Shown in pieces: positions 1 to 7,877 of a stretch of DNA of 25,560 nucleotides. Every line of letters starts with the position of its first letter. The stretch's first letter is position 1. Location of the stretch: contig JAQSYR010000015.1 in NCBI GenBank assembly GCA_029256035.1, positions 1-25,560 on the forward strand, in the 5' to 3' direction. This DNA is from Anaerocolumna sp. (GTDB taxonomy: Bacteria > Bacillota > Clostridia > Lachnospirales > Lachnospiraceae). The translations under genes were made by a program, and so were the position numbers. Under the pieces are notes generated by a model, which was not told the origin of the DNA, made no database searches, and was given only the letters and a program-made list of their open reading frames with translations.

Positions 1-528
1 AGGACATACAAGCCCTCCTGATTCACTATGAAAATAAAAATTAGAGTCTTCTTTCTTACATTTTACACATTGAAACACTTGCGGAGTTAACCCATTTAGA
101 GCCAGTATTTTTAGTTCATAAATATGACGAATCAAGGAATTGCTAATAGAATCCAGATTCAGAGCCCTTAAGGATTGGTATAAGAGTTTAAGCATCTGCG
201 TACCATCTTCATTTTCACGACCAAAATAATCTGCCAGTTCGCAAAAATAAAGTCCATAATAAACTCCTTCTAAATCTTTTCTTATATCTTCAAAATAATT
301 CGTAATATTAGCGGATACAATACTAAAGGATGTTTTTCCTTCATAAACCATAAACTCTCCAAAGGAAAAAGGCTGGCTGCACGCCAAAAAGGCACTATTT
401 TGTCTTCTAGCGCCTTTGGCAAATGCCGTTATTTTTCCTCTTTCCCTAGTAAGTAACACCAGGCGTTTATCATAGTCCCCAATTGGCATGGCTGATAAAA
501 CCATCCCGGTTACCGATGATGCTATCAC
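1..528 (-). CDS. recO: DNA repair protein RecO, N-terminal 176 codons (runs off window)
   Basis: RecO helps load RecA in the RecFOR recombination-repair pathway and binds DNA through an N-terminal OB fold. The visible protein reads VTGMVLSAMPIGDYDKRLVLLTRERGKI near its start, followed by GARRQNSAFLACSQPFSFGE and a helical region ending in CVKC, the first half of the RecO zinc knuckle. The C-terminus lies beyond base 1. I place the start at GTG 528: an in-frame TAA sits just before it (529-531) and an AAGGTGG site lies 8 nt upstream. ATG 504 is the only other reasonable start but would remove part of the first strand. The start lies inside the upstream small gene (470-661), so the two overlap by 59 nt and are probably translationally coupled. 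The order era-yqzL-recO is also known from Bacillus. Confidence 0.9.
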   Translation of the reverse strand, partial: MIASSVTGMVLSAMPIGDYDKRLVLLTRERGKITAFAKGARRQNSAFLACSQPFSFGEFMVYEGKTSFSIVSANITNYFEDIRKDLEGVYYGLYFCELADYFGRENEDGTQMLKLLYQSLRALNLDSISNSLIRHIYELKILALNGLTPQVFQCVKCKKEDSNFYFHSESGGLVCP

Positions 529-661
529 TTATGCAGCCACCTTCTTCTTCCATATTTCTTTTACTTGTCATAGAATCTTCACTTGTGCAGGCAATATAAT
601 TTAAATAATCATTGATTTTCCCTGTTTTCTCAAATCTTTCCCAGTAACCTAAATAATTCAT
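470..661 (-). CDS. yqzL: YqzL-like small protein (63 aa)
   Basis: A 63-residue ORF lies between era and recO, where Bacillus subtilis carries yqzL. Its first 22 residues, MNYLGYWERFEKTGKINDYL, keep the YqzL pattern of an aromatic, then F..TG.I..YL. The function of this family is unknown. The start is well supported: AAGGGGG lies 8 nt before ATG 661. The last third (roughly residues 45-63) is read out of frame over the beginning of recO, so the tail may exist only because of that overlap. It resembles YqzL in its N-terminal half only, and the identification rests on that short pattern plus gene order. Confidence 0.6.
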   Translation of the reverse strand: MNYLGYWERFEKTGKINDYLNYIACTSEDSMTSKRNMEEEGGCISDSIIGNRDGFISHANWGL

Positions 662-760
662 AATTTTAGCCCCCTTCTAGTAATTGAATTGATATTCTAT
701 TCTTAGTTTAACCAGAATAGATAGGTCTAAACTGATAAAAATATACCATTTCATTTTTTT

Positions 761-796
761 TATATAATTAAATTCTTTATATAATTAAATTCTTTA
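761..796. repeat. 17-bp tandem repeat, 2.1 copies
   Basis: TATATAATTAAATTCTTTA occurs at 761-779 and again at 778-796, sharing two bases. The second copy includes the stop codon of the era C-terminal remnant (794-796). It is AT-rich and may be slippage-derived; no function is evident. Confidence 0.8.
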
Positions 797-1653
797 CATA
801 TTTAAATCCCTTTTATTGTAACCGTAATTTCTAATAAGGAAATCACTGTCTCTCCAGTCTTTTTTCACTTTTACCCAAAGTTTCAGATTAACATGCATAT
901 CAAGCAGCCCCTCTATCTCATGTCTGGCTCCGGTCCCGATTTTCTTTAGCATCTCACCCTTTTTGCCACAATATCACTTTCTGGTCGTTCTTTCATCTGA
1001 TCAATGGCAACTGCAATTCCATGCGGTATTTCATCATTTAAAAGTCTTAGTGCTTTTTCTCTAATTAATTCTGCAACAATCTGTCGTTCCGGTTGATCTG
1101 TAATAGTATCTTCATCAAAAAACTGTGGGCCTTCCGGAAGGTACTTAAAGATAGTTTCTATTAACTGTTTCGTATTATCACCCTTTAGAGCAGAAACTGG
1201 TACAATAGCTGCAAAAGGAAGGATATCTTTGTAAGCTGTAATAAACCGTAGAATATCTTCTTTTTTTACCGTATCCACTTTATTAATTACCAGAATTACA
1301 GGTGTTTTTATCTTAGATAACTGTTCTGTAATATGCTGTTCCCCAGCGCCAATAAAAGTAGAAGGCTCTACCAGCCAAAGTATTACATCAACTTCCTTTA
1401 GGGTACGTTCTGCAACATTTACCATGTATTCCCCAAGTTTGTTTTTTGCTTTATGAATACCTGGTGTATCAATAAATACGATTTGCCCTTTTTCTTCTGA
1501 ATACACGGTTTGAATCCGGTTTCTTGTTGTCTGTGGTTTATTGGAAGTGATTGCAATCTTTTGTCCAATCAGATGATTCATTAATGTGGATTTCCCAACA
1601 TTCGGACGACCAATGAGGGTCACAAATCCTGACTTATATTCGTTTAATTTCAT
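794..1653 (-). pseudogene. era: GTPase Era with an internal deletion and frameshift in the KH domain
   Basis: Era is a membrane-associated GTPase that binds the 3' end of 16S rRNA and helps mature the 30S subunit. The G domain is complete: GRPNVGKS at 15-22, DTPGIH from 62, NKVD and SALKG. SD AAGGAG lies 12 nt before ATG 1653. The frame stays Era-like to about residue 229 (near base 967), then runs into TAA at 946. Directly after that point the -1 frame (about 968 down to 794) encodes a normal Era C-terminus: GKKGEMLKKIG, then ARHEIEGLL, LWVKVKKDWRDSD and a stop at 794. Between the two frames the usual segment of about 18 residues (family pattern D.DATI.CERDSHKGII.) is absent. That fits loss of about 55 nt; the length is an estimate and must be 1 modulo 3. 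The KH core is therefore not encoded in one frame. True mutation and assembly error cannot be told apart here. Confidence 0.85.
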
Positions 1654-1691
1654 TTGTTATTTGTACTCCTTCTACGCTTAAACATCCCCTC

Positions 1692-4640
1692 TTAGTTAAC
1701 CAGATTCTTCACTTCATGGAACAGAGCTTTGTTTTCTTCTATTTTCTTTTCACTGCCTATTACACACAAATTGTGATCATCCATAATTGCCTTCACAATA
1801 CCAGCCAGATTCCTGATATCTTCTTGGGTTACATTTAATATTTCATCTCTTTGTTTCTGGAGATCTTCCTGTGTAATACCTGTTAGAAAGGCACCCATGG
1901 ATACAGTCCCATTAGTTCTAGGCGTGCGTGGTGTATCTATATTACTTATGGTACCAATAATATATTTTGTCATATCCCTTTCATCTATAGAAAAGTTCTT
2001 TAAATAATCATAAGCTTTTTCATAAATATTATTTGTTTCTTTTAAATTAGGGTCCCGGTATGAGGTAAAATAACCATTACCACTTACATTGGAGAATCCA
2101 CACATACAGCCATATGCTCCACCTTTTACACGAATATTGGTCCAAAGATAATCATAACTCATAATTACTTTTAAGACTTCTAAGGCACCGGTATACTCAA
2201 AACCTGCTTTAAAAAAGTTACCTGTTCTGGCAACATATTGTACCTGTCCGGAAGTTTTAAAGCCTTCATTTAGCCGCTTTAATTCAAAGCTTTCATTTAC
2301 CTTGTTTACCGGTTCCTTCTTTAATTGATCTACAAAAGGAAGTAATTTACCAGTTAATGTATTAAGTCCTTCTTCATCAGAAGTAAAACTAATAATTAAA
2401 TTTTCTTCTCTAAATATATAATTCATTAAAGATTCTAATTTTGAAATGAGATCTGTTGCATTGTTTTTAAAATCCCCTTCCAGCTTCTCAATGAATTTAA
2501 AATAAGAAATACCTTTTGTCTCTTCATTAAAACGTGCTGTTTCAGAGATATAGGACATAGCACGGTCAACTGCAACAATATGTCCCGAAGAATTTAAGCG
2601 CATCTGTAATCTGGATTTTATTTCTGAAATTATTTCTAACAAACGTTTTTCATCATTTAACTTTGTAAAGCTAATAATTTCTTTTAATAAATCAAAGGCA
2701 TTATCCATTTCTTCATATAAAACTTTAACATCTAACACCATGACTGGCAAATATTCTAAGGACTTACCTTTTTTGCCATACACTGCAATATCGCTGCCGA
2801 TGCCTCCGGTATGAATATTAATTTCATTAGCCAGTTCCTGGAAAGTATAATGTTCCGTATTAATATAGCCTAAGACAGTAGAAAGCAAACCAATATAAGG
2901 AGTTAATTCTTTTGGAATTTCCTTTAAATCAAATAATAACTTCATATAAGCTATTCCATTGGTATAAACATTATGATGAGTAAGCAAAATACCATCAATT
3001 TCTTTTTCCTCTATATAAAGAGGCAACGCTGTTTTTTCAATATCTTCTCTGCTTAATAACGGGATTTTTTCCATTTCTTCCTTTGTAGAAGGTTCTTCTT
3101 GATAGGCTTTTAATTGTTTCGTTTCCTCTACAATTTTGGCGATCTCTTCTTTTGAAAGACTTGCCTTATAATCTGCTAATTTTTGCTTTAATTCATCTTC
3201 CTTTTTTGCTGTTAATCCCTTCTGAGGTTTTAAAGTCACATAGGATACATGGGTATTATTTAATAAATACTCCTGGATTAATTTAGTATAATAATCTGTA
3301 CCAATCATATCCTTTAGAATCTTAAATACCTGATTGGAGTTTAATTTTAAGAAAGGTTTATTATCATCATACAACCAGCTGGTCATAAGTTGGAGACCAT
3401 ACATGAGACCTTTTGGAAATTGGCCAAAATCTGCCTCTCTATATTTAAACTCGTAATAATTTATGGCAGCTTTTAAGGATTTTTCATCTAAGCCTTCTTG
3501 AATTAATTTCTCAAGAGTCGATCGTATCAAAGATATAAATTGGTCCTTTTGCTCCACATCTGCATTCTTTGCTATTACTGTAAACATAGGCTGATAGGTA
3601 TCAGCATCATAACTGCTAAGAATATCTTTGCCAATGCCAGCATCTAACAATGTCTGCTTTAGTGGTGCGCCTGGTGCAGCCAGTAGTACATATTCTATAA
3701 TCTGAAATGCCATACATAGTTCACGATCTAAACTGGTACCGATGGAAAAATTATAGCTTAAATAGGTATTCGCCTTACAGTCTTCATTTTCACTTAAAGA
3801 ATAGAACGCCTCTACATCATTTACCTTTTCAAAAGGTTTTTGTAATTGTATCTTAGAGTCTACTGGATCATGATCAAAATCTTGTAAATAAGCAGAGTCC
3901 AACCATTCTAATTTCTCCTTTACATCCATGTCACCATACAGATAGATGTAGCTGTTAGTGGGATGATAATAGCGATTGTGAAAATCCAGAAATTCTTCAT
4001 AGGATAAATCAGTAATAAATTCTGGGTCTCCTCCTGACTCTACACCATAAGCGGTATCAGGGTATAATGAATTCTGGATGGTACGAAACAGCTGTTGTTC
4101 CGGTGAAGAAAAAGCACCTTTCATTTCATTATAAACAACACCATTGTATTTTAAGTCATCTTCTTCCTGTTCTAATTCATAATGCCAGCCTTCCTGATAA
4201 AAGATTTCTTTTCTTTTATATATATTAGGATAGAATACAGCATCCATATATACGTGGATTAAATTCTGAAAATCCTTTTCATTGCAACTGGCTACGGGAT
4301 ATACGGTTTTATCAGGGTAAGTCATTGCATTTAAAAATGTGTTAAGGGAACCTTTTGCTAATTCAACAAAGGGATCCTTAGATGGGAATTCTTTTGAACC
4401 ACACAGTACAGAATGCTCTATAATATGGGGAACTCCGGTGCTATTAAAGGGTGGAGTACGAAATCCAATGGAAAATACTTTATTATTATCATCATTTGTG
4501 ATTACTACAACTCTTGCGCCTGTTTTTTTATGTTTAAATAGTAATCCTAAACTGTTAATGTCATTTAATACTTCTTCCGTTACTAATTCATATGCTGAAA
4601 GATTTCCTAATTCTAAACTGCTTTTCATATTTCTGGACAT
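1692..4640 (-). CDS. M16C-family zinc metallopeptidase (presequence-protease/insulinase type), 982 aa
   Basis: This is a large single-chain peptidase of the M16C group (PreP/falcilysin-like), which degrades peptides inside a closed chamber. The inverted zinc motif is intact: H72-I-I-E75-H76, with distal ligand E172 in NEMKGAFSSPEQQ. The second half carries the M16C features LGYINTEHYTFQELANEIN and VKGGAYGCMCGF. There is no signal peptide, so it should be cytoplasmic. The length is normal for the family. I chose ATG 4640 because AGGAGG lies 6 nt upstream; an in-frame start 11 codons earlier lacks such a site. Its own promoter lies at 4684-4712. It starts the unit that continues into era, yqzL and recO, with 38 nt to era. 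The peptide substrates are unknown. Confidence 0.9.
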   Translation of the reverse strand: MSRNMKSSLELGNLSAYELVTEEVLNDINSLGLLFKHKKTGARVVVITNDDNNKVFSIGFRTPPFNSTGVPHIIEHSVLCGSKEFPSKDPFVELAKGSLNTFLNAMTYPDKTVYPVASCNEKDFQNLIHVYMDAVFYPNIYKRKEIFYQEGWHYELEQEEDDLKYNGVVYNEMKGAFSSPEQQLFRTIQNSLYPDTAYGVESGGDPEFITDLSYEEFLDFHNRYYHPTNSYIYLYGDMDVKEKLEWLDSAYLQDFDHDPVDSKIQLQKPFEKVNDVEAFYSLSENEDCKANTYLSYNFSIGTSLDRELCMAFQIIEYVLLAAPGAPLKQTLLDAGIGKDILSSYDADTYQPMFTVIAKNADVEQKDQFISLIRSTLEKLIQEGLDEKSLKAAINYYEFKYREADFGQFPKGLMYGLQLMTSWLYDDNKPFLKLNSNQVFKILKDMIGTDYYTKLIQEYLLNNTHVSYVTLKPQKGLTAKKEDELKQKLADYKASLSKEEIAKIVEETKQLKAYQEEPSTKEEMEKIPLLSREDIEKTALPLYIEEKEIDGILLTHHNVYTNGIAYMKLLFDLKEIPKELTPYIGLLSTVLGYINTEHYTFQELANEINIHTGGIGSDIAVYGKKGKSLEYLPVMVLDVKVLYEEMDNAFDLLKEIISFTKLNDEKRLLEIISEIKSRLQMRLNSSGHIVAVDRAMSYISETARFNEETKGISYFKFIEKLEGDFKNNATDLISKLESLMNYIFREENLIISFTSDEEGLNTLTGKLLPFVDQLKKEPVNKVNESFELKRLNEGFKTSGQVQYVARTGNFFKAGFEYTGALEVLKVIMSYDYLWTNIRVKGGAYGCMCGFSNVSGNGYFTSYRDPNLKETNNIYEKAYDYLKNFSIDERDMTKYIIGTISNIDTPRTPRTNGTVSMGAFLTGITQEDLQKQRDEILNVTQEDIRNLAGIVKAIMDDHNLCVIGSEKKIEENKALFHEVKNLVN

Positions 4641-4683
4641 ATTTATCCTCCTTCTACCTAAAAACCATGCCAATTATCTGGTA

Positions 4684-4731
4684 ATTATAACATAACGTAA
4701 ACGAATTGTCATGTCAAAGATATGACAATTC
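4684..4731 (-). promoter_or_regulatory. Sigma-A-type promoter of the M16 peptidase-era-recO unit, overlapped by a palindrome
   Basis: On the minus strand ATGACA (4707-4712), a 17-nt spacer and TATAAT (4684-4689) form a good promoter about 45 nt upstream of ATG 4640. The -35 box lies within a perfect 10-bp inverted repeat, GAATTGTCAT at 4703-4712 and its complement at 4722-4731, with 9 nt between. The palindrome also fills the gap to the upstream carboxypeptidase gene. It lacks a T-run, so it looks more like an operator than a terminator. Confidence 0.6.
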
Positions 4732-4736
4732 CAATA

Positions 4737-5870
4737 CTAGTGTTCGATGCCATAACTAAGTAAGTTTATAGAATCTTCCCAACGTCCGGCAGAAGTGGAA
4801 TTCATTACAACACTTATATATTTTTTACCGTCCTTTTCTGCTGCTGAGACCAGGCATCTGCCTGCGTGGGAACTTGTCCCAGTTTTTAATCCAATTGCAT
4901 ATTTATAATACATACCGCTTCCCGCATTAATTAATTTGTTACTGGTTTTCCACGTAACATCTTCACCACTTAAAAATATATTTCGTGCACTGGACTTCCC
5001 TGAAATAACACGAATAGTTAAACTTTTTATTGCTTCCATCGCTATTATTCCCATATCATATGCTGTTGTATACTGCCCATCTTCGTCATATCCGTCTGGA
5101 TTTTTAAAATTCGTAGATATTAGTCCAAGTTCCTCTGCTTTTTGATTCATGCGATTGACAAATGCTTTTATTGCTATTTTAGCATCTGCATTCTTATCCT
5201 TTAATATCTTTCTGCCACCATAGGCTGCTATTGCATAGGCTGCATCATTTCCAGATGGTACAAGTGCACCTTCTAACAACATCTGCAAGGTAAGCCGCTG
5301 GCCTTCTCTAAGATAAGCCCTGCTGGAATCAGATGCTATAAATCCAACTTCCTCTCCTATTGTTACTTCTTCTGTTATATCACATAATTCAAGTGCTACT
5401 AAAGCGGTCATCAGCTTTGTAGTACTTGCTGGATAGATTGGTACCATGGCACTCTTGTGATATAAGACTTTACCTGTCTCACATTCAAATAGTATTGCAT
5501 TGGTAGCTTCAATGTTAATTACCGGATTTACTATATTTAAAGCAGAGACCGCTGCTGAAATAACTTCTACACTTTCACTATCCCCAGTTTGACTGTCTTC
5601 ACTTTCTTCTAAGTTAGAATCTTCTGTATTGCTATCTAAGTTAGAATCTTCTGTATTACTATCTGCAGAATTACCATTACCATGATTACTTTTTACTACT
5701 TTAGATTCTTCTACACTGGTATCCTCAGTTACTGTTTCTGGTTGTCCTACTTTATCCTCATATAAATAATCTTGAAATGAATTCTTTACTGATTGTACCG
5801 CCATAGATCCTAATAAGATTCCACTTGCCAGAATCATAATGAGACCTAAGACTGTTACTATTTTTTTCAT
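4737..5870 (-). CDS. D-alanyl-D-alanine carboxypeptidase (DacF/PBP5 type), 377 aa
   Basis: This serine peptidase (S11) trims the terminal D-Ala from peptidoglycan stem peptides outside the cytoplasmic membrane. All three active-site motifs are present: S149-T-T-K152, S206-G-N208 and K329-T-G331. Residues 1-28 form a hydrophobic signal or anchor segment. Residues about 40-105 form an acidic Ser/Asn-rich linker that includes two copies of SNTEDSNL(D/E). The protein ends at NLLSYGIEH, just after the catalytic domain. The usual PBP5_C domain and C-terminal amphipathic anchor are missing, so the N-terminal segment probably holds it at the membrane. A GAGGAGG site lies 4 nt before ATG 5870. It is probably expressed alone from a promoter near 5909. 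Confidence 0.9.
   Translation of the reverse strand: MKKIVTVLGLIMILASGILLGSMAVQSVKNSFQDYLYEDKVGQPETVTEDTSVEESKVVKSNHGNGNSADSNTEDSNLDSNTEDSNLEESEDSQTGDSESVEVISAAVSALNIVNPVINIEATNAILFECETGKVLYHKSAMVPIYPASTTKLMTALVALELCDITEEVTIGEEVGFIASDSSRAYLREGQRLTLQMLLEGALVPSGNDAAYAIAAYGGRKILKDKNADAKIAIKAFVNRMNQKAEELGLISTNFKNPDGYDEDGQYTTAYDMGIIAMEAIKSLTIRVISGKSSARNIFLSGEDVTWKTSNKLINAGSGMYYKYAIGLKTGTSSHAGRCLVSAAEKDGKKYISVVMNSTSAGRWEDSINLLSYGIEH
5609..5662. repeat. 27-bp tandem repeat within the carboxypeptidase linker
   Basis: Two copies (5609-5635 and 5636-5662) differ at one base and encode two 9-residue units of the acidic linker, SNTEDSNLD and SNTEDSNLE. Copy number can change without altering the frame. 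Confidence 0.85.
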
Positions 5871-5908
5871 AGAACCTCCTCTTGATTTAATACATTACAT
5901 TATGAAAA

Positions 5909-5914
5909 ATTATA
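5909..5914 (-). promoter_or_regulatory. Probable -10 box for the carboxypeptidase gene
   Basis: A perfect TATAAT on the minus strand lies about 40 nt upstream of ATG 5870. No convincing -35 hexamer is found 16-18 nt upstream, so this is weaker than the other promoters in the window. Confidence 0.4.
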
Positions 5915-5974
5915 CGGTTTTTTTCTGCATAATTTATTTATCTCCATATATCCTAAGTGTATACGAAAGAATTG

Positions 5975-6060
5975 AAATCTATTAAAATTCTATGTAACTA
6001 AAAAAATCTATTAAAATTCTATGTAACTAAAAAATCTATTAAAATTCTATGTAACTAAAA
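5975..6060. repeat. Tandem repeat, three copies of a 28-29-bp unit
   Basis: The block AATCTATTAAAATTCTATG followed by TAACTAAAA occurs three times (key C at 5979, 6008 and 6036). The copies differ only in the length of the A-run. They fill the space between the terminator at 6061-6111 and the upstream region of the carboxypeptidase gene. No ORF is present. Confidence 0.85.
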
Positions 6061-6111
6061 AAATGTTCCTTAGAAAAAGTTTCTTGTCTTCTTCTAAGGA
6101 ACATTTTTTTA
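6061..6111 (-). terminator. Rho-independent terminator of the LiaF/LiaG-like operon
   Basis: A perfect 15-bp stem (6061-6075 with 6092-6106) encloses a 16-nt loop. On the minus strand the stem runs into a T-tract, and the opposite side has T-residues too, so it may work in both directions. It follows the stop codon at 6134 by about 25 nt. Confidence 0.85.
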
Positions 6112-6133
6112 AATTACTTTCATAATCAAACAA

Positions 6134-6970
6134 TTAATTAAAGTTAATACTTATATTACCTACACCACCATCAATATCAAGTTCATTTGGAGCAGTCATG
6201 TTATTCCAATTTACATCAGAATATTTTTCACCATTTATATATATATTACCCAGCCCTTTATCTACTTCTATATTATAATCATCAGTAGATCCTTTGAGGT
6301 TAAGGTCAACTTCTCCAACACCACAATTAATTTTATTTCTTCCGCTAAGGTATCCGTCCAATCTTATATTACCTACTCCAGAATCAATATTGGTGTCCGT
6401 AAAATCAACATCTTTTAAATCAATATCTCCAACTCCACCATCAATTTTAACCTCACTGGCAACCATGTTCTCACCTCTGATATTGCCGGCTCCGCCATCC
6501 ATTTCAAATTTTTCTGTTTTTATATTTTCAAAATTTACATTGCCTGCTCCTGCATTAATATGGATATTTTCCGCAATAAAACCTTTTGGTAAATACACAG
6601 TTAATTTTGTATTATTCACTTCCATTGATTTTATATTAAACCATTGAAAGAAATTAGACTTGTATCGAATGTTTAGATTTCCACTAAAATTTTTCTCGAC
6701 TACAATGTTTTCACTTACATTTTCCCCAACGACTTCAACATTAATACCGTCGCCTTCCTTTACAGTAAGTGTTCCAATGCCATGCTCGATGGTAATGCTC
6801 TTAACATTTTCAAAGCTTTGATTAATACTAATAGTCTCCATAGAGCTTCCCCCCGTAAATATTCCTGCTAAAGCTAATATAGCGGTAATCATTCCTCCGA
6901 TTATGGATACGGCCAGAAATATTGCGAATGCTATGGCAAAATATTTTAAAACTTTTTGAAATTCACTCAT
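6134..6970 (-). CDS. DUF4097-family beta-helix membrane protein (LiaG-like), 278 aa
   Basis: Residues about 8-38 form one membrane segment (VLKYFAIAFAIFLAVSIIGG and onward). The rest is a repetitive beta-rich domain with recurring G(A/V)G(N/D)I units spaced about 20 residues apart, typical of DUF4097 'putative adhesin' proteins such as LiaG. The repeat domain most likely sits outside the membrane. The start ATG 6970 overlaps the stop of the upstream LiaF-like gene by 4 nt (ATGA), which indicates translational coupling. The family is tied by gene context to cell-envelope stress, but no biochemical role is known. No LiaRS two-component pair lies in this window, so its regulation cannot be inferred. 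Confidence 0.8.
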   Translation of the reverse strand: MSEFQKVLKYFAIAFAIFLAVSIIGGMITAILALAGIFTGGSSMETISINQSFENVKSITIEHGIGTLTVKEGDGINVEVVGENVSENIVVEKNFSGNLNIRYKSNFFQWFNIKSMEVNNTKLTVYLPKGFIAENIHINAGAGNVNFENIKTEKFEMDGGAGNIRGENMVASEVKIDGGVGDIDLKDVDFTDTNIDSGVGNIRLDGYLSGRNKINCGVGEVDLNLKGSTDDYNIEVDKGLGNIYINGEKYSDVNWNNMTAPNELDIDGGVGNISINFN

Positions 6971-7644
6971 TTTATATCAATCCCCCCAAACATACACGTG
7001 GAATTAATTAATATGGTAGGTGCATTGGGTCCGATAGGATTCATTACTTTACAGTCCACTCCACCAAAAATTGGTACATTTGACACTTTTACTTTAACAT
7101 TAGGTGGTACAAAAATATTGATTCCACCAAACACAGCCGTTGCATTAATAACAATGTCTTCATCCACAATCGCGTTTCTTAAATCCAGATCTACTCCACC
7201 GAAAATTGCATTAATGGTAGTTCCCATAAACTTTTCTCCGATAATTCTATCCTTCCTGCCGGCAAAGATTGCAGAATATTCAGAATCACCACCTTGAAAT
7301 TTTACATGTAATCGATGTATGTCTTTTAATAACCAGTTTTTAAAAATAATACTTAATCCAATTAGAATAAAAATTAAAGGCATGATTAAACTTGCTACAA
7401 GACCAGCATCTAAATACCCTCGGCTTGATAAAAGAAATAACAATCCAATTGTTAATCCCGCTGCTGGCCAAACTCTGAAACCATTCTGAATCAAACTAAT
7501 ACCACAAGGTATTATAATAAATAATGTCCACCATCCAGTAAAGAACAGATGAAAATCCCATTCAAAAAGTACATTACCTGCAAAGCCTATTCCTATAATG
7601 ATAAAGAACAAACCCCATAATAAGTTGGATAATTTAGCTCTCAT
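6967..7644 (-). CDS. LiaF-like membrane protein, 225 aa
   Basis: Four hydrophobic segments fill about residues 5-105 (including LSNLLWGLFFIIIGIGF and GWWTLFIIIPCGISLIQNGF). A soluble C-terminal domain follows with repeated FGG motifs (NAIFGGVDLDLRNA, VFGGINIFVP, PIFGGVDCKV, CMFGGIDIK), typical of the LiaF/DUF2154 'cell-wall-active antibiotics response' domain. In Bacillus LiaF restrains the LiaRS two-component system. I set the start at ATG 7644, because GGGAGG lies 7 nt upstream; an ATG five codons earlier would place that ribosome site inside the gene. It forms an operon with the LiaG-like gene (4-nt overlap) and has its own promoter at 7685-7713. Whether it is a LiaF ortholog or just shares its architecture is open. 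Confidence 0.8.
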   Translation of the reverse strand: MRAKLSNLLWGLFFIIIGIGFAGNVLFEWDFHLFFTGWWTLFIIIPCGISLIQNGFRVWPAAGLTIGLLFLLSSRGYLDAGLVASLIMPLIFILIGLSIIFKNWLLKDIHRLHVKFQGGDSEYSAIFAGRKDRIIGEKFMGTTINAIFGGVDLDLRNAIVDEDIVINATAVFGGINIFVPPNVKVKVSNVPIFGGVDCKVMNPIGPNAPTILINSTCMFGGIDIK

Positions 7645-7684
7645 ATTAAAACCTCCCAAAGAAATATTGTATCTTGATAACTTA

Positions 7685-7713
7685 ATGATACTTTAAGTGC
7701 CTGGCAGTATCAA
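7685..7713 (-). promoter_or_regulatory. Promoter of the LiaF/LiaG-like operon with an overlapping inverted repeat
   Basis: Minus-strand TTGATA (7708-7713), 17 nt and TATCAT (7685-7690) lie about 40 nt before ATG 7644. TGATACT at 7686-7692 and its complement at 7706-7712 form a 7-bp inverted repeat that spans both hexamers, with TGCCTGGCA (7698-7706) in its centre. A regulator could bind here; the sequence does not match a site I recognise. Confidence 0.5.
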
Positions 7714-7801
7714 GTTACATTTGTCATATAGTAGGACTGTAATTTGTCATCAAATTTATTAATCTTCTTCAAACAACAAATTGAAAAGTTCCCTTCAAAC
7801 A

Positions 7802-7830
7802 TTGACATTAGTTTCGTAATCATATAGAAT
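7802..7830 (+). promoter_or_regulatory. Sigma-A-type promoter of the lipid kinase gene
   Basis: TTGACA at 7802-7807, a 17-nt spacer and TAGAAT at 7825-7830. The expected transcript start is near 7837, giving a leader of about 40 nt before ATG 7878. Confidence 0.7.
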
Positions 7831-7877
7831 CTAAATAGAAAATTTAGTAAACCCTTGGGAAGGTATGGTGCAATACT

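Noticed and set aside
946..970. Programmed -1 frameshift in era at the A5 run
   Set aside because: The run is not in the right phase for a slippery heptamer, and a shift would still leave about 18 conserved residues missing.
4339..4695. 118-codon plus-strand ORF opposite the M16 peptidase start
   Set aside because: It is antisense to a conserved coding region with the zinc motif and has no independent support.
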